Position numbers and translations under genes: made by a program. From Melioribacteraceae bacterium (GTDB lineage Bacteria > Bacteroidota > Ignavibacteria > Ignavibacteriales > Melioribacteraceae), in contig JAIOZI010000014.1 of assembly GCA_021740785.1 (NCBI GenBank), positions 23,852 through 87,851 on the forward strand: a stretch of 64,000 nt of DNA, read 5' to 3'. The notes under the pieces were generated by a model that was not told where the DNA came from, ran no database searches, and saw only the letters and a program-made list of their open reading frames with translations. Positions 26,036-37,177 of this stretch are shown piece by piece (the first letter of the stretch is position 1; each line of letters starts with the position of its first letter).

Positions 26036-26884
26036 TCATCTTCTTTTTGCGTCGAAAACCATTTTCAAAAATTCGGCGGTAGCATCCTCATTATTTGTTC
26101 TCTTAGTAGTAAAATCAGCCAATCTTTGAATTTCGGGAACTGCATTAGCAACGGCAATTTTAAGAGCCGACGTTTCAAAGAGCGACCTGTCATTATACCA
26201 ATCGCCGATGACTGCTGTTTCCTTAACTTTTACTCCGAGGTGCCGGGCTATTCTTTTTAATCCCGTACCTTTTGATGTTCCCTGTTTACGAATTTCAAGA
26301 TAGTATATTCCGCCGTGTTTGTGCGATTTGTAATATGAAGTATTCAATCCAAATGAATATGGAAACATCATTTTATTTTCAACATATTTAATCGAATCCT
26401 TGAAGTCGCCAGTAATTACAATTTCCAACGTAGAATTTAGATAATTTTCGTAACTACTAACTTCTTTATATTCTGCTCCGAATTTCTCTAGAAGATCAAC
26501 AATTGTAGAGTTGTTCTCTGTATAATAAATTGCTTCGGCTTGGCACAGAGCGACCTTTAATAAAAAACGATCGGCTAATTTAATTGCTTTTCTAACATAC
26601 CGGTCGGAAACGAATGACTTAAATATCACTTCTTTTTTAGGAAATGTTTCAATATATGATCCATCGAGTGAAATGATCGGACCGTTAATTTCCAGTTCCT
26701 CGGCATAACTTTGAATTGCGCTATGCAGTCTTCCACTTGCAAAAGAGAAACGCATCCCCATCCCTCTCAATTCCTTTACTAAGCCAATAGTTTCCTCACC
26801 AATTTCTCCATTATCGTTTAATAGAGTTCCATCCAAATCAAACACAATAACTTTAAGCTGTTTTAAATCTTCTTTTCTTATCAT
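26036..26884 (-). CDS. HAD family phosphatase, Cof type
   Basis: The 282-residue protein is a type IIB HAD hydrolase. Motif I is VFDLDGTLLND (D16, D18), motif II is the SFASGR threonine/serine region, the K is in the region GTSKGTGLK, and motif III is AVIGDWYNDRSLF with the two aspartates. Cof-type enzymes remove phosphate from sugar phosphates or flavin nucleotides with broad specificity, so the substrate is open. It lies 2 bases after a sodium/solute symporter and 4 before the 7TM-HD gene. Confidence 0.9.
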   Translation of the reverse strand: MIRKEDLKQLKVIVFDLDGTLLNDNGEIGEETIGLVKELRGMGMRFSFASGRLHSAIQSYAEELEINGPIISLDGSYIETFPKKEVIFKSFVSDRYVRKAIKLADRFLLKVALCQAEAIYYTENNSTIVDLLEKFGAEYKEVSSYENYLNSTLEIVITGDFKDSIKYVENKMMFPYSFGLNTSYYKSHKHGGIYYLEIRKQGTSKGTGLKRIARHLGVKVKETAVIGDWYNDRSLFETSALKIAVANAVPEIQRLADFTTKRTNNEDATAEFLKMVFDAKRR

Positions 26885-26886
26885 TC

Positions 26887-28650
26887 TTAAATATCATTTT
26901 TTTGAGAAATAAACTGCCAATCAATAGTTTTGAGATTTATATATATAACAACTGCCGAAACAGTTCCTATACCTAAATAAATAAGTCCTTCAATTATGTT
27001 TAAAAATACGAAACTTCCGATTGAAAAGAGAGAAGTATATACGAGTACAACACCAAGGAACCAGTTAAAAAACATTCTCAAAAAGCCGGTTTTCGAATCT
27101 GGGATAGAAAATTTTTCTCTTACCGGTTTCCACAAAATTCCGCCGGGTTTAATTTTCTCATAAAATGATTTTAAGGTTTCATCATCTACCGGTTTTGTTA
27201 AGTATGTGATTGAAATCCAAACAACCGATGTAACAGCTACCAAATAAAAGAGTGATACCGGGAATTCAACATCGAGCGATAAAAGCACGGGATAAAAAAC
27301 AAAGGGCGTAATCATTGCAGTTATTTCAGACCACGCATTGATTCTCCACCAATACCATCTCATTATCAATACCAGTCCAAGACCCGCACCGCATTGTAAA
27401 ATAAACTCCCACGCTCCGCTTATTCTCGAAATTTGAAGAGTTACTAAAATACTTATTAACATTATCAGTATTGTAATTAAACGTGAAGCAAGTACGTAAT
27501 GTTTTTCGGTTTTACTTTTTACAAAAAACCTTCTGTAAACATCATTCAGCAGGTAAGATGAACCCCAATTTAGATGTGTTGCAATTGTGCTCATATACGC
27601 ACCAAAAAAAGCAGCAACCAATAATCCCTTCAATCCGACCGGTAAAAAATCATTCATCGCATAAATGTAACCCAAACCTTTATCTTCAAAAGCCAAATCG
27701 GGATAGATAATCAAGGAAGCTAATCCTACAATAATCCAGGGCCACGGTCTAAGCGCATAATGTGCAATTTGAAAAAACAGAGTAGCAAATAATGAATGCT
27801 TTTCATCTTTCGCTGCAAGCATTCTCTGTGCTGTGTAACCTCCGCCTCCCGGTTCTGCCCCGGGATACCATGATGCCCACCATTGAACACCGACATAAGC
27901 TAAAAATCCTGTTACCGAAAGTGCAAAAGCGCTTCCGAATTCAGATGCTTCCAATGAAATTTGCGGAAAGAAATTAAACATGAAATCGGGGAGGTTATTT
28001 TTTAAACCTTCAATTCCACCTACTTGCGGCGAGTTGATAACAAGGACTGCAAGAATTATACAGCCGGTCATAGCAATTACAAACTGGAATACATCAGTAA
28101 TTACAACTCCCCACAATCCTGAAATAGCCGAATAGATCGCTACAAGAATCATAGCGCCGAAGACGAATAAAATTGCATCTGTTTCACCGAGTCCGAACAA
28201 ACCAATAAGAATAGAAACCATTGCCCTGTTCACCCAGCCAATTATTATGACATTCATGAATAAGCCGAGATAAACAGCTCGAAAGCCTCGTAAAAACTTT
28301 GCCGGTTTTCCTGAATATCTAATTTCCGAAAATTCTGCTTCAGTCATAATCCCCGCGCGGCGCCATAAACGTGCGAAAAAGAAAACCGTTAGAAGTCCAC
28401 CGAATGCAAAATTCCACCATATCCAATTGCCTGCAATTCCGTTTTTGGCAACAAGCTCAGTTACGGCTAGCGGTGTATCTGCGGCAAAAGTAGTGGCTAC
28501 TAACGAAATACCCGCGAGATACCACGGTAAATTTCTGCCTGAGAGAAAAAAGTCATCCGTACTTTTGCCCGCTCTTTTTGAATAATAAAGAGCAATAACA
28601 ATACTAATAATAAAATAAACAGCGATGATGATGTAATCGATTACCTGCAT
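26887..28650 (-). CDS. Sodium:solute symporter (SSS family), second of tandem pair
   Basis: The 587-residue protein has about 13-14 hydrophobic helices of the SSS (SLC5) family, which couples Na+ inflow to uptake of sugars, amino acids or carboxylates. The N-terminus RAGKSTDDFFLSGRNLPWYL and AATTF-like stretch VATTFAADTPLAVTELV are typical. GVQWWASWYPGAEPGGGGYTAQRM resembles a long-form branch often seen in Bacteroidota and relatives. It lies 1 base after the first symporter and is only distantly similar to it, so this is not a recent duplication. The solute is unknown. Confidence 0.9.
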   Translation of the reverse strand: MQVIDYIIIAVYFIISIVIALYYSKRAGKSTDDFFLSGRNLPWYLAGISLVATTFAADTPLAVTELVAKNGIAGNWIWWNFAFGGLLTVFFFARLWRRAGIMTEAEFSEIRYSGKPAKFLRGFRAVYLGLFMNVIIIGWVNRAMVSILIGLFGLGETDAILFVFGAMILVAIYSAISGLWGVVITDVFQFVIAMTGCIILAVLVINSPQVGGIEGLKNNLPDFMFNFFPQISLEASEFGSAFALSVTGFLAYVGVQWWASWYPGAEPGGGGYTAQRMLAAKDEKHSLFATLFFQIAHYALRPWPWIIVGLASLIIYPDLAFEDKGLGYIYAMNDFLPVGLKGLLVAAFFGAYMSTIATHLNWGSSYLLNDVYRRFFVKSKTEKHYVLASRLITILIMLISILVTLQISRISGAWEFILQCGAGLGLVLIMRWYWWRINAWSEITAMITPFVFYPVLLSLDVEFPVSLFYLVAVTSVVWISITYLTKPVDDETLKSFYEKIKPGGILWKPVREKFSIPDSKTGFLRMFFNWFLGVVLVYTSLFSIGSFVFLNIIEGLIYLGIGTVSAVVIYINLKTIDWQFISQKNDI

Positions 28651-28651
28651 G

Positions 28652-30094
28652 TTAATCCGGATTAATTTTTGAAGTAATGAATCTATATAAACTTCCGACA
28701 GTTACAGTAACAATAACACCGATAAAAGTGAACCAAGTCCACGCAACAAAATTAGTGATAACAACAATTAACATTACGCAAATACTGAAAATAAATCCGA
28801 ATAGGGCAGAGCTTTGATCAGCCTTCATATTAATTAATCCCAGCAAGAAAGTACCAAGCAAACCGCCGTAAGTAAATGATGCAATACTGAGAGCAAGTTC
28901 AACTACAGATTGAGGTGAATTCATAAAAAATAAAGCCGATAAAACAAGCATTACCGCCCAAAAAATTGTAATCATTCTTGAAACAAACAAGTCATTTACA
29001 ATTTTCCTCTTTTTGAATAAGGGAGTGTAAAGATCAAGCATTGATGATGAAGATAATGAACTCATCGATCCGGCTAGTGTAGACATTGCTGCGGCAAATA
29101 AGCCCGCTATTATTATTCCGGAAACTCCTTGAGGAAGACTTTCGATTATAAATTTAGGAAAGATTTCATCCGGATTAACATCCAGATTTCCGTAGAAAGT
29201 ATATAAACCTAATCCTACAAAAAGAAACAGGGCGAACTGAAATATTATAATCAAACCACTTGCAATTACAGCCTTCTTACTGCTAATTAATTCCTTTGTA
29301 GTAAGCAGTCTTTGAATTATTAGCTGATCCGTACCGTGCGATGCCATCGATAAAAATGCACCGCCAACTATTCCACCTAATAGAGTATAAGGTGTTTTGA
29401 TGAATTCAATAAATGAAAGATCAAATCCAAAATTAATAATTTCCATTTTACCGGATATCAAGCCGGAATCCCAAATAGAAGAAAATCCATTAGGTAGTAA
29501 TTCCGATAAAAATATTAAAGAAACAGCCGCTCCGCCCAAATAAATAAACATTTGCACAACATCCACCCAAATCACTCCGCGGACACCGCCGGTATATGTG
29601 TAGATAAGTGAAACTACGGCAATTATTATAATTGCTGCGGGATAACTAATATCCAGAAGCAATTTAAGCGGGATTGCGGTTGCAAATAGGCGAACGCCAT
29701 CTGCTGCAACTCTTGTAAATAAAAAAATTACTGATGAAAAGGAACGTACGTTACTGCCGAATCTTGTTTCAAGAAATGCATAAGCTGTACTGAGTTCCCC
29801 TTTGAAGTAAGCAGGCAGAAGAATAGCGGCAACTAAAATTCTCCCTATTAGATATCCAAGTGTAACCTGAAGAAAATTAAAGTTTCCGATATAAGCTAAG
29901 CCCGGGATGGAGATAAATGTAAGTGTACTTGTTTCTGCAGCGACTATTGAAAAACAAACAGCCCACCATGGCACCTTTTTAGAACCAAGGAAGTAATCAC
30001 TAACTGATTTTTGTTTACCGCCCGATACAATACCAAATACGGCAATGGAAATTAAATAGGCGGCGATTATAAAATAATCGATAGAAGAAGCCAA
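28652..30094 (-). CDS. Sodium:solute symporter (SSS family), first of tandem pair
   Basis: The 480-residue protein has about 13 hydrophobic helices and the SSS signature pattern: KQKSVSDYFLGSKKVPWWAV, AAETSTLTFISIPGLAY, YTYTGGVRGVIWVDVVQ and GLFAAAMSTLAGSMSSLSSSSMLDL. The last holds the small-residue and Ser-rich Na+-binding region. It probably imports an organic solute with Na+. It follows the STAS gene by 10 bases and precedes a second, longer symporter by 1 base. Confidence 0.92.
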   Translation of the reverse strand: MASSIDYFIIAAYLISIAVFGIVSGGKQKSVSDYFLGSKKVPWWAVCFSIVAAETSTLTFISIPGLAYIGNFNFLQVTLGYLIGRILVAAILLPAYFKGELSTAYAFLETRFGSNVRSFSSVIFLFTRVAADGVRLFATAIPLKLLLDISYPAAIIIIAVVSLIYTYTGGVRGVIWVDVVQMFIYLGGAAVSLIFLSELLPNGFSSIWDSGLISGKMEIINFGFDLSFIEFIKTPYTLLGGIVGGAFLSMASHGTDQLIIQRLLTTKELISSKKAVIASGLIIIFQFALFLFVGLGLYTFYGNLDVNPDEIFPKFIIESLPQGVSGIIIAGLFAAAMSTLAGSMSSLSSSSMLDLYTPLFKKRKIVNDLFVSRMITIFWAVMLVLSALFFMNSPQSVVELALSIASFTYGGLLGTFLLGLINMKADQSSALFGFIFSICVMLIVVITNFVAWTWFTFIGVIVTVTVGSLYRFITSKINPD

Positions 30095-30104
30095 CCAGAA
30101 ATTC

Positions 30105-30464
30105 CTAAGCGTTTTCTAAATCTTTAATTGCTTCATTTACCGTGTTGCAGATAGGTAAAATCCTATCAAGTTGTGAGATCTGAATTAATGTTTTTACATT
30201 TTTAGTCGGTGAGGCTATTCTGATATGACCTTCCTTGGACTGCAATATTCTAAAAGCAAGAAGTATTGCACTTAACCCGGAACTATCACAATATTCAACT
30301 TCTGAAAGATCGAAAATGAGCTTACTTACATCTTCAGCGTGCAAAATTATGGTTAATTCACCTTTAACTAATCCGGCAATACCGGCATCAAACCTTTCTT
30401 CATTCAGTTTGAATATGGAGATATCTCCGTCTCTCTTCAATTCAAAATTAATATTATCTGCCAT
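30105..30464 (-). CDS. STAS domain protein (anti-sigma factor antagonist-like)
   Basis: The 119-residue protein is a single STAS domain like SpoIIAA/RsbV, which sequesters an anti-sigma kinase when unphosphorylated. The phosphorylation loop is VEYCDSSGLSAILLAF (S61/S62). No serine kinase (RsbW type), PP2C phosphatase or cognate sigma factor is adjacent; instead two sodium symporters follow. It could read a kinase encoded elsewhere, or act in another STAS role such as lipid-asymmetry (MlaB-like) complexes. It is the probable first gene of a ten-gene run. Confidence 0.88.
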   Translation of the reverse strand: MADNINFELKRDGDISIFKLNEERFDAGIAGLVKGELTIILHAEDVSKLIFDLSEVEYCDSSGLSAILLAFRILQSKEGHIRIASPTKNVKTLIQISQLDRILPICNTVNEAIKDLENA

Positions 30465-30506
30465 ATTGTTAAACTTCGCTTGTTGAATGCACTTTTATTT
30501 AATAAA

Positions 30507-30535
30507 CAAATTATAATTAATTGCCTATAATTCAA
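30507..30535 (-). promoter_or_regulatory. Possible promoter of the STAS/symporter/envelope run
   Basis: On the - strand, TTG (30535-30533), an 18-base spacer and ATAATTTG (30514-30507) resemble the Bacteroidota -33/-7 pattern, about 43-50 bases before the STAS ATG at 30464. It lies in the 67-base gap after the upstream gene, the only sizeable gap before the ten genes that follow. Confidence 0.35.
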
Positions 30536-31068
30536 AACATCCTAAGAGAATTTAATAAATTTCTATAAGAAATTTCAGAATTAATTTGATCAGCGGGTAT
30601 CTGGAAATTGTACAATAAATCCGATTTTTCTTTTCTAAAACCAATCCGGAACTTTACATCTACCGATGTAGATATTGCACTCAAGAATAAATCATCATCT
30701 CTATTTAGGTCAACCACTACATCAAATTCTTTTTTCATGATTTCATTTATAAATTCTTTTGTCGGAAGCCCGAGCTTGTTCTTGCAATCAAGAGTATATT
30801 TTATATGTCTGTACCTGTTATATTCAGGTACCAAACTTACTTTATATTCCGGAACTACTAAGTATACATTCTTTTTGTGGATTAAAAAAAATCTAAGTAT
30901 TTCAAAGCAATTGTTGAAATCGTGTTCATCTGTCGGCATCAAAACAAGAAAATTAATAGATTCTGAAAAGAACTTATTATACTGAACAATTCCCTTATTC
31001 TCTTTTACTAATTTTTTTTGTAAAAGATACTGACCAATACTCTGCTTTAATGAGTCTATTATTTTCAT
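30532..31068 (-). CDS. Small protein of unknown function, weakly GT9-like
   Basis: I do not recognise this 178-residue protein with confidence. It has no signal peptide or membrane segment. The pattern INFLVLMPTDEHDFNNCFEILRFF, then KEFDVVVDLNRDDDLFLSAIST and KFRIGFRKEK, recalls the N-terminal half of family 9 (heptosyltransferase-type) glycosyltransferases and a short Bacteroidota family (DUF6913-like). It lacks the donor-binding half, so it is unlikely to be a working glycosyltransferase alone. It follows ligA by 0 bases and is probably co-transcribed with it; a possible promoter for the STAS gene starts over its stop codon. Confidence 0.6.
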   Translation of the reverse strand: MKIIDSLKQSIGQYLLQKKLVKENKGIVQYNKFFSESINFLVLMPTDEHDFNNCFEILRFFLIHKKNVYLVVPEYKVSLVPEYNRYRHIKYTLDCKNKLGLPTKEFINEIMKKEFDVVVDLNRDDDLFLSAISTSVDVKFRIGFRKEKSDLLYNFQIPADQINSEISYRNLLNSLRMF

Positions 31069-33932
<2,864 letters not shown>

Positions 33933-33940
33933 ACGTTTTT

Positions 33941-35305
33941 TTACTCGTTTCTAATTATTTTGGCTGCAAATGATCCGTCAATTTTATGTACATGCGGAAG
34001 TGTTTGTACACACCCGGTTTCATCAACAACAGATTTATTTACAAATTGATCAGCGTTCTGTAATGAAAAATTCGGGTGCTCGAACAAAAATTTCTCAATT
34101 ATTTTAAAATTCTCATCAGGCTCAATTGTGCAAGTACTATAAACAACTGCACCACCTATCTTAACAAGAGTGGCTGCCTTTTCCAATAGTTCATACTGAA
34201 TAGCTGTTAAATTTCTGATGTCACTCGTATCACGCTTCCACTTAATATCAGGTTTCTTCGTCAGAGTACCTAAACCACTGCATGGAGCATCTACTAAAAT
34301 TCTATCAAATCCATCTTCCGCAAACTCCCTTGCATCGGATTCAACTGCTGTCATATTCGTAACACCCAACCTCTCTAAATTTTTCTTTAATATTTTCAAA
34401 CGGCTTGCAAACTTATCCAATGCATAAAGTTCACCGGTATTCTCCATCATCTCGGCAAGAATGCCTGTTTTACCACCTGGAGCGGCACAGAAATCCAAAA
34501 CTTTCATTCCCGGTTTTACATCCAGCAACTGGCACGGGAAGCCCGTACTTTCGTCCTGAATTGTAAAATAACCATCACCAAAATACTTCCAATCCGTTAT
34601 ATTTGTCAACTGATTCATTCTGAGATAAGTATTTATATACCTGCCTTCGGTAAAACCAAGTTCAACTGATTTAAGTAATTTGTAGAGTTCTTCTTTGCTG
34701 GATTTTAATTTATTAATACGGATAGTAAGATTGGGACGGTCATTGTTGGACATTAATAATTGTTCAGCAGCTTCATCTCCATAACGCTTTATCCATCTTC
34801 TTACCAACCAAGCTGGATGAGAATAATATGCCGAATAATATGAGGCAAGATCTTCCTTTGGATTTGGATACCTGATTGCATCTTTTGTTCTGATGATATT
34901 TCTCAAAACGGCATTGGTCTGATCTGCAGATTTTTGACCCTGAAGTTTTTTAACAAATTCAACAGCCTCATTTACAGCAGCATAATCGGGAACTTTATCC
35001 AGAAACAAAATTTGATAAAGTGCAACTCTCATGGCATTTTTTACATTAGGAATACATTTGGAAAACTGTCCTTTATAAAACCCGGTCAGAATCCAATCTA
35101 TTCTTCCCAGCCATCTTATTACTCCGTGAACAATTTCAAAAAGTAAAGCTTTATCAAGACCGGATAATTCGGAATTTCGAAATTCAATATCAAGCATTTT
35201 ATCAAGGTAAGCATCTGTTCTGTCTACTCTGTTCAAAACCTTGACGGCTAATCCTCTTACACCTTCGTATAATTTTAATTCTTCATAATTACGTTTATTA
35301 TGCAT
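33941..35305 (-). CDS. rsmB: 16S rRNA (cytosine-967-C5) methyltransferase
   Basis: RsmB methylates C967 of 16S rRNA with SAM. The 454-residue protein has a NusB-like N-terminal domain (GLAVKVLNRVDRTDAYLDKML) and an RsmB/NOP catalytic domain: SAM loop LDFCAAPGGKTGILAE, DAPCSGLGTLTKKPDIKW with the helper cysteine, and VVYSTCTIEPDEN with the nucleophile cysteine. All key residues are present. It starts a - strand run (rsmB, RodZ-like, ligA) after the rpmE terminator. The 120 bases upstream are AT-rich without convincing promoter boxes. Confidence 0.95.
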   Translation of the reverse strand: MHNKRNYEELKLYEGVRGLAVKVLNRVDRTDAYLDKMLDIEFRNSELSGLDKALLFEIVHGVIRWLGRIDWILTGFYKGQFSKCIPNVKNAMRVALYQILFLDKVPDYAAVNEAVEFVKKLQGQKSADQTNAVLRNIIRTKDAIRYPNPKEDLASYYSAYYSHPAWLVRRWIKRYGDEAAEQLLMSNNDRPNLTIRINKLKSSKEELYKLLKSVELGFTEGRYINTYLRMNQLTNITDWKYFGDGYFTIQDESTGFPCQLLDVKPGMKVLDFCAAPGGKTGILAEMMENTGELYALDKFASRLKILKKNLERLGVTNMTAVESDAREFAEDGFDRILVDAPCSGLGTLTKKPDIKWKRDTSDIRNLTAIQYELLEKAATLVKIGGAVVYSTCTIEPDENFKIIEKFLFEHPNFSLQNADQFVNKSVVDETGCVQTLPHVHKIDGSFAAKIIRNE

Positions 35306-35425
35306 ATCGGGAACAACATAAGTTTATTTTATAATTTATTTTAATGAGTGAAATAGGTATGAAAGATAAGAAAAAACAGAGAAATTAAAATCAGTTATTT
35401 ACATTCGATGACAAAATGATAAAAA

Positions 35426-35461
35426 CAAAAAAAGGGCTAATCAAAAATTGACTAACCCTTA
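35426..35461 (-). terminator. Rho-independent terminator of rpmE
   Basis: Read on the - strand, an 11-base stem (35459-35449 with 35443-35433, two G-U pairs) with a 5-base loop is followed by a run of seven T (35433-35427). It begins about 22 bases after the rpmE stop. On the + strand the wobble pairs become mismatches, which supports - strand use. Confidence 0.88.
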
Positions 35462-35481
35462 TTCTAAAACCAGGTATGTGA

Positions 35482-35688
35482 TTAGTTGGATTTAAATCCG
35501 TACTTCTTATTGAATCTTTCAACTCTACCGGTTGAGTCAATCATCTTCTGTTTACCGGTGAAGAACGGATGACATTCCGAACAAATTTCTAATTTAATTT
35601 GACTTACGGTTGAACGTGTAATAAATGTATTTCCGCATACACAACTAACTTCACATTTTTGATATGTAGGATGTATCCCTTTTTTCAT
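35482..35688 (-). CDS. rpmE: 50S ribosomal protein L31, zinc-binding form
   Basis: The 68-residue protein has the L31 pattern starting [16 protein letters not shown] and later [11 protein letters not shown]. Cysteines 16, 18, 36 and 39 form the CxC and CxxC zinc site of the C+ form, as opposed to the zinc-free starvation form. It sits at the bridge between ribosomal subunits. It has its own predicted promoter (35721-35750) and strong terminator, so it is likely monocistronic. A purine-rich AGGAAA lies upstream of the ATG. Confidence 0.97.
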   Translation of the reverse strand: MKKGIHPTYQKCEVSCVCGNTFITRSTVSQIKLEICSECHPFFTGKQKMIDSTGRVERFNKKYGFKSN

Positions 35689-35720
35689 TTTAATTTCCTG
35701 CTTTTCTTAAATTCAGACTC

Positions 35721-35750
35721 TAAAGTTATGAATATTTCCGATATTTTCAA
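35721..35750 (-). promoter_or_regulatory. Predicted promoter of rpmE
   Basis: On the - strand, TTG (35750-35748), a 19-base spacer and TAACTTTA (35728-35721) match TTG-N19-TAnnTTTG with one mismatch. The -7 box starts 40 bases before the rpmE ATG. The candidate -7 boxes of recG and the ATP-grasp cassette sit at nearly the same distance. Confidence 0.45.
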
Positions 35751-35768
35751 AATTTTTATTTACTAGTC

Positions 35769-36458
35769 TCATTTCTGCTGATTTAACTTTTTCAGCGAAT
35801 CCATCTGAGCCTTCAATCTTTTCATTACTTCCTGGTCTTTCTCATTCCGTACATAAAATCCATTAAAATCGAAAGCAGGATCTCCGGCGCTTACTAATTT
35901 ACCCCGTTTATTCTTCGGACTATTATTTTCATTCCCATTCAAGTAGTTGTCTAAAGCGATCTCCTTCCGATTATTAAATAGGAAATCAATTTTTTCTTTT
36001 TTCACGACATCATTAGGCTGCACAACAACTTTATATTCACCTGTGGATTCGTTCATTACATTGCTTTCAATAGCAACATCATCATTACCTTTTTTAGAAT
36101 CTGCTAATATCTCTGTATCTTCACCAGGTTGAGCTAAAACCATAGTATCGGCTTTATTAACAGATACCTCAGAACGCATAGTTGGTTTTTGCATCAACAG
36201 GTTTTCAAATTCTTGGGGCTGATATACAAAAACAAAAAACAAAACAACTGCTGAAACCATTGCGCCGGCAGGCAGATAAACCCATCTAAGATTTATACCG
36301 ACAGGCTGATCCGACCGAATTTCAAACGAACCGTTTTCAATACGGGTCATCAGGTTGAATTCAAAATTATCCGGTGCTTTAACTCCCGGAAGCTTACTCA
36401 ATATTTCAATTATTTCTTTTTGTTTTGCATCTTTAGAATTGTAAAGTTTTTCTCCCAT
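35769..36458 (-). CDS. Probable membrane anti-sigma factor
   Basis: The 229-residue protein has a short cytoplasmic N-terminus (1-57, helical: KEIIEILSKLPGVKAPDNFEFNL), one transmembrane helix (about 59-79) and a long extracytoplasmic tail. It follows the ECF sigma gene by 3 bases, the usual arrangement for the cognate anti-sigma factor. The HxxxCxxC zinc motif of ZAS anti-sigma factors is absent. The N-terminal APDNFEFNLMTRI pattern is common in Bacteroidota sigma-adjacent membrane proteins. The role comes mainly from position and topology. Confidence 0.7.
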   Translation of the reverse strand: MGEKLYNSKDAKQKEIIEILSKLPGVKAPDNFEFNLMTRIENGSFEIRSDQPVGINLRWVYLPAGAMVSAVVLFFVFVYQPQEFENLLMQKPTMRSEVSVNKADTMVLAQPGEDTEILADSKKGNDDVAIESNVMNESTGEYKVVVQPNDVVKKEKIDFLFNNRKEIALDNYLNGNENNSPKNKRGKLVSAGDPAFDFNGFYVRNEKDQEVMKRLKAQMDSLKKLNQQK

Positions 36459-36461
36459 AAG

Positions 36462-37058
36462 CTACTCTCTGTAAATATTTTTCAACAATTTTTGAAGTTG
36501 GCTTCTGCCTCTGTTAATTCTGGATTTTACAGTACCAATTGAAAGATCAGTAATTTCAGCAATTTCCTCATAAGAAAAACCCTGTATATCACGAAGTATT
36601 ACAACTTCTCTATAAACCGGTTTCACTTTTAATAATGCCCGCTGAATGATTTCACTTTTAATCTCGCTATCAGCAGATCGATCCGGAGCAAAATATGATT
36701 TATCTTCAACCTGTATTGTTTTATCATCATCTTCATCAGAATTACCCTGCAGCGATAAAATAGTCCGTCGCTTTCTTCTCTTCAGTTCGTTCTTGGCTAA
36801 ATTTCCGGCAATAGTGTAAATCCAGGTAGAAAACTTAGCAAAGGATTTGTATGAATCCTTGTTCAAATAAAATTTGATCATCGTATCCTGCACAATGTCG
36901 GTGCAGATATCACGATTTCCGACGAACCTGTAAACGAAATTCATTAACGGATCTTTGTACCGCTTGACTAAAAGTTCAAAGGCTTCAATTGTATTATTAT
37001 CCTGAAACTCTTTGATCAGTTGTTCATCCGTTAAAGATGATAATTGTTTTTTATCCAA
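36462..37058 (-). CDS. ECF-type RNA polymerase sigma factor
   Basis: The 198-residue protein is a group 4 sigma factor. Region 2 is LLVKRYKDPLMNFVYRFVG...DIVQDTMIKFYLN and region 4 is VYREVVILRDIQGFSYEEIAEI followed by the helix-turn-helix IGTVKSRINRGRSQL. The linker is longer than usual and acidic (DEDDDKTIQ). The start is TTG at 37056-37058; the next methionine would remove part of region 2. It pairs with the membrane anti-sigma gene 3 bases downstream, so an envelope signal probably controls it. The 119-base upstream gap has no clear promoter motif. Confidence 0.93.
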   Translation of the reverse strand: MDKKQLSSLTDEQLIKEFQDNNTIEAFELLVKRYKDPLMNFVYRFVGNRDICTDIVQDTMIKFYLNKDSYKSFAKFSTWIYTIAGNLAKNELKRRKRRTILSLQGNSDEDDDKTIQVEDKSYFAPDRSADSEIKSEIIQRALLKVKPVYREVVILRDIQGFSYEEIAEITDLSIGTVKSRINRGRSQLQKLLKNIYRE

Positions 37059-37177
37059 TGGTATTTATACTTTTATCTAAAAAAAATGTTTCAAATAATC
37101 CGAGAATATTTTATGCATTCCTGGAGTTAAAATCAAATCAATATATATCCAAAAATTTATACGAGTTTCTTCGGTTT

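Noticed and set aside
25703..26260. + strand open frame of 185 codons
   Set aside because: It lies antisense across the junction of the HAD phosphatase and 7TM-HD genes, both clearly real, and has no recognisable motif.
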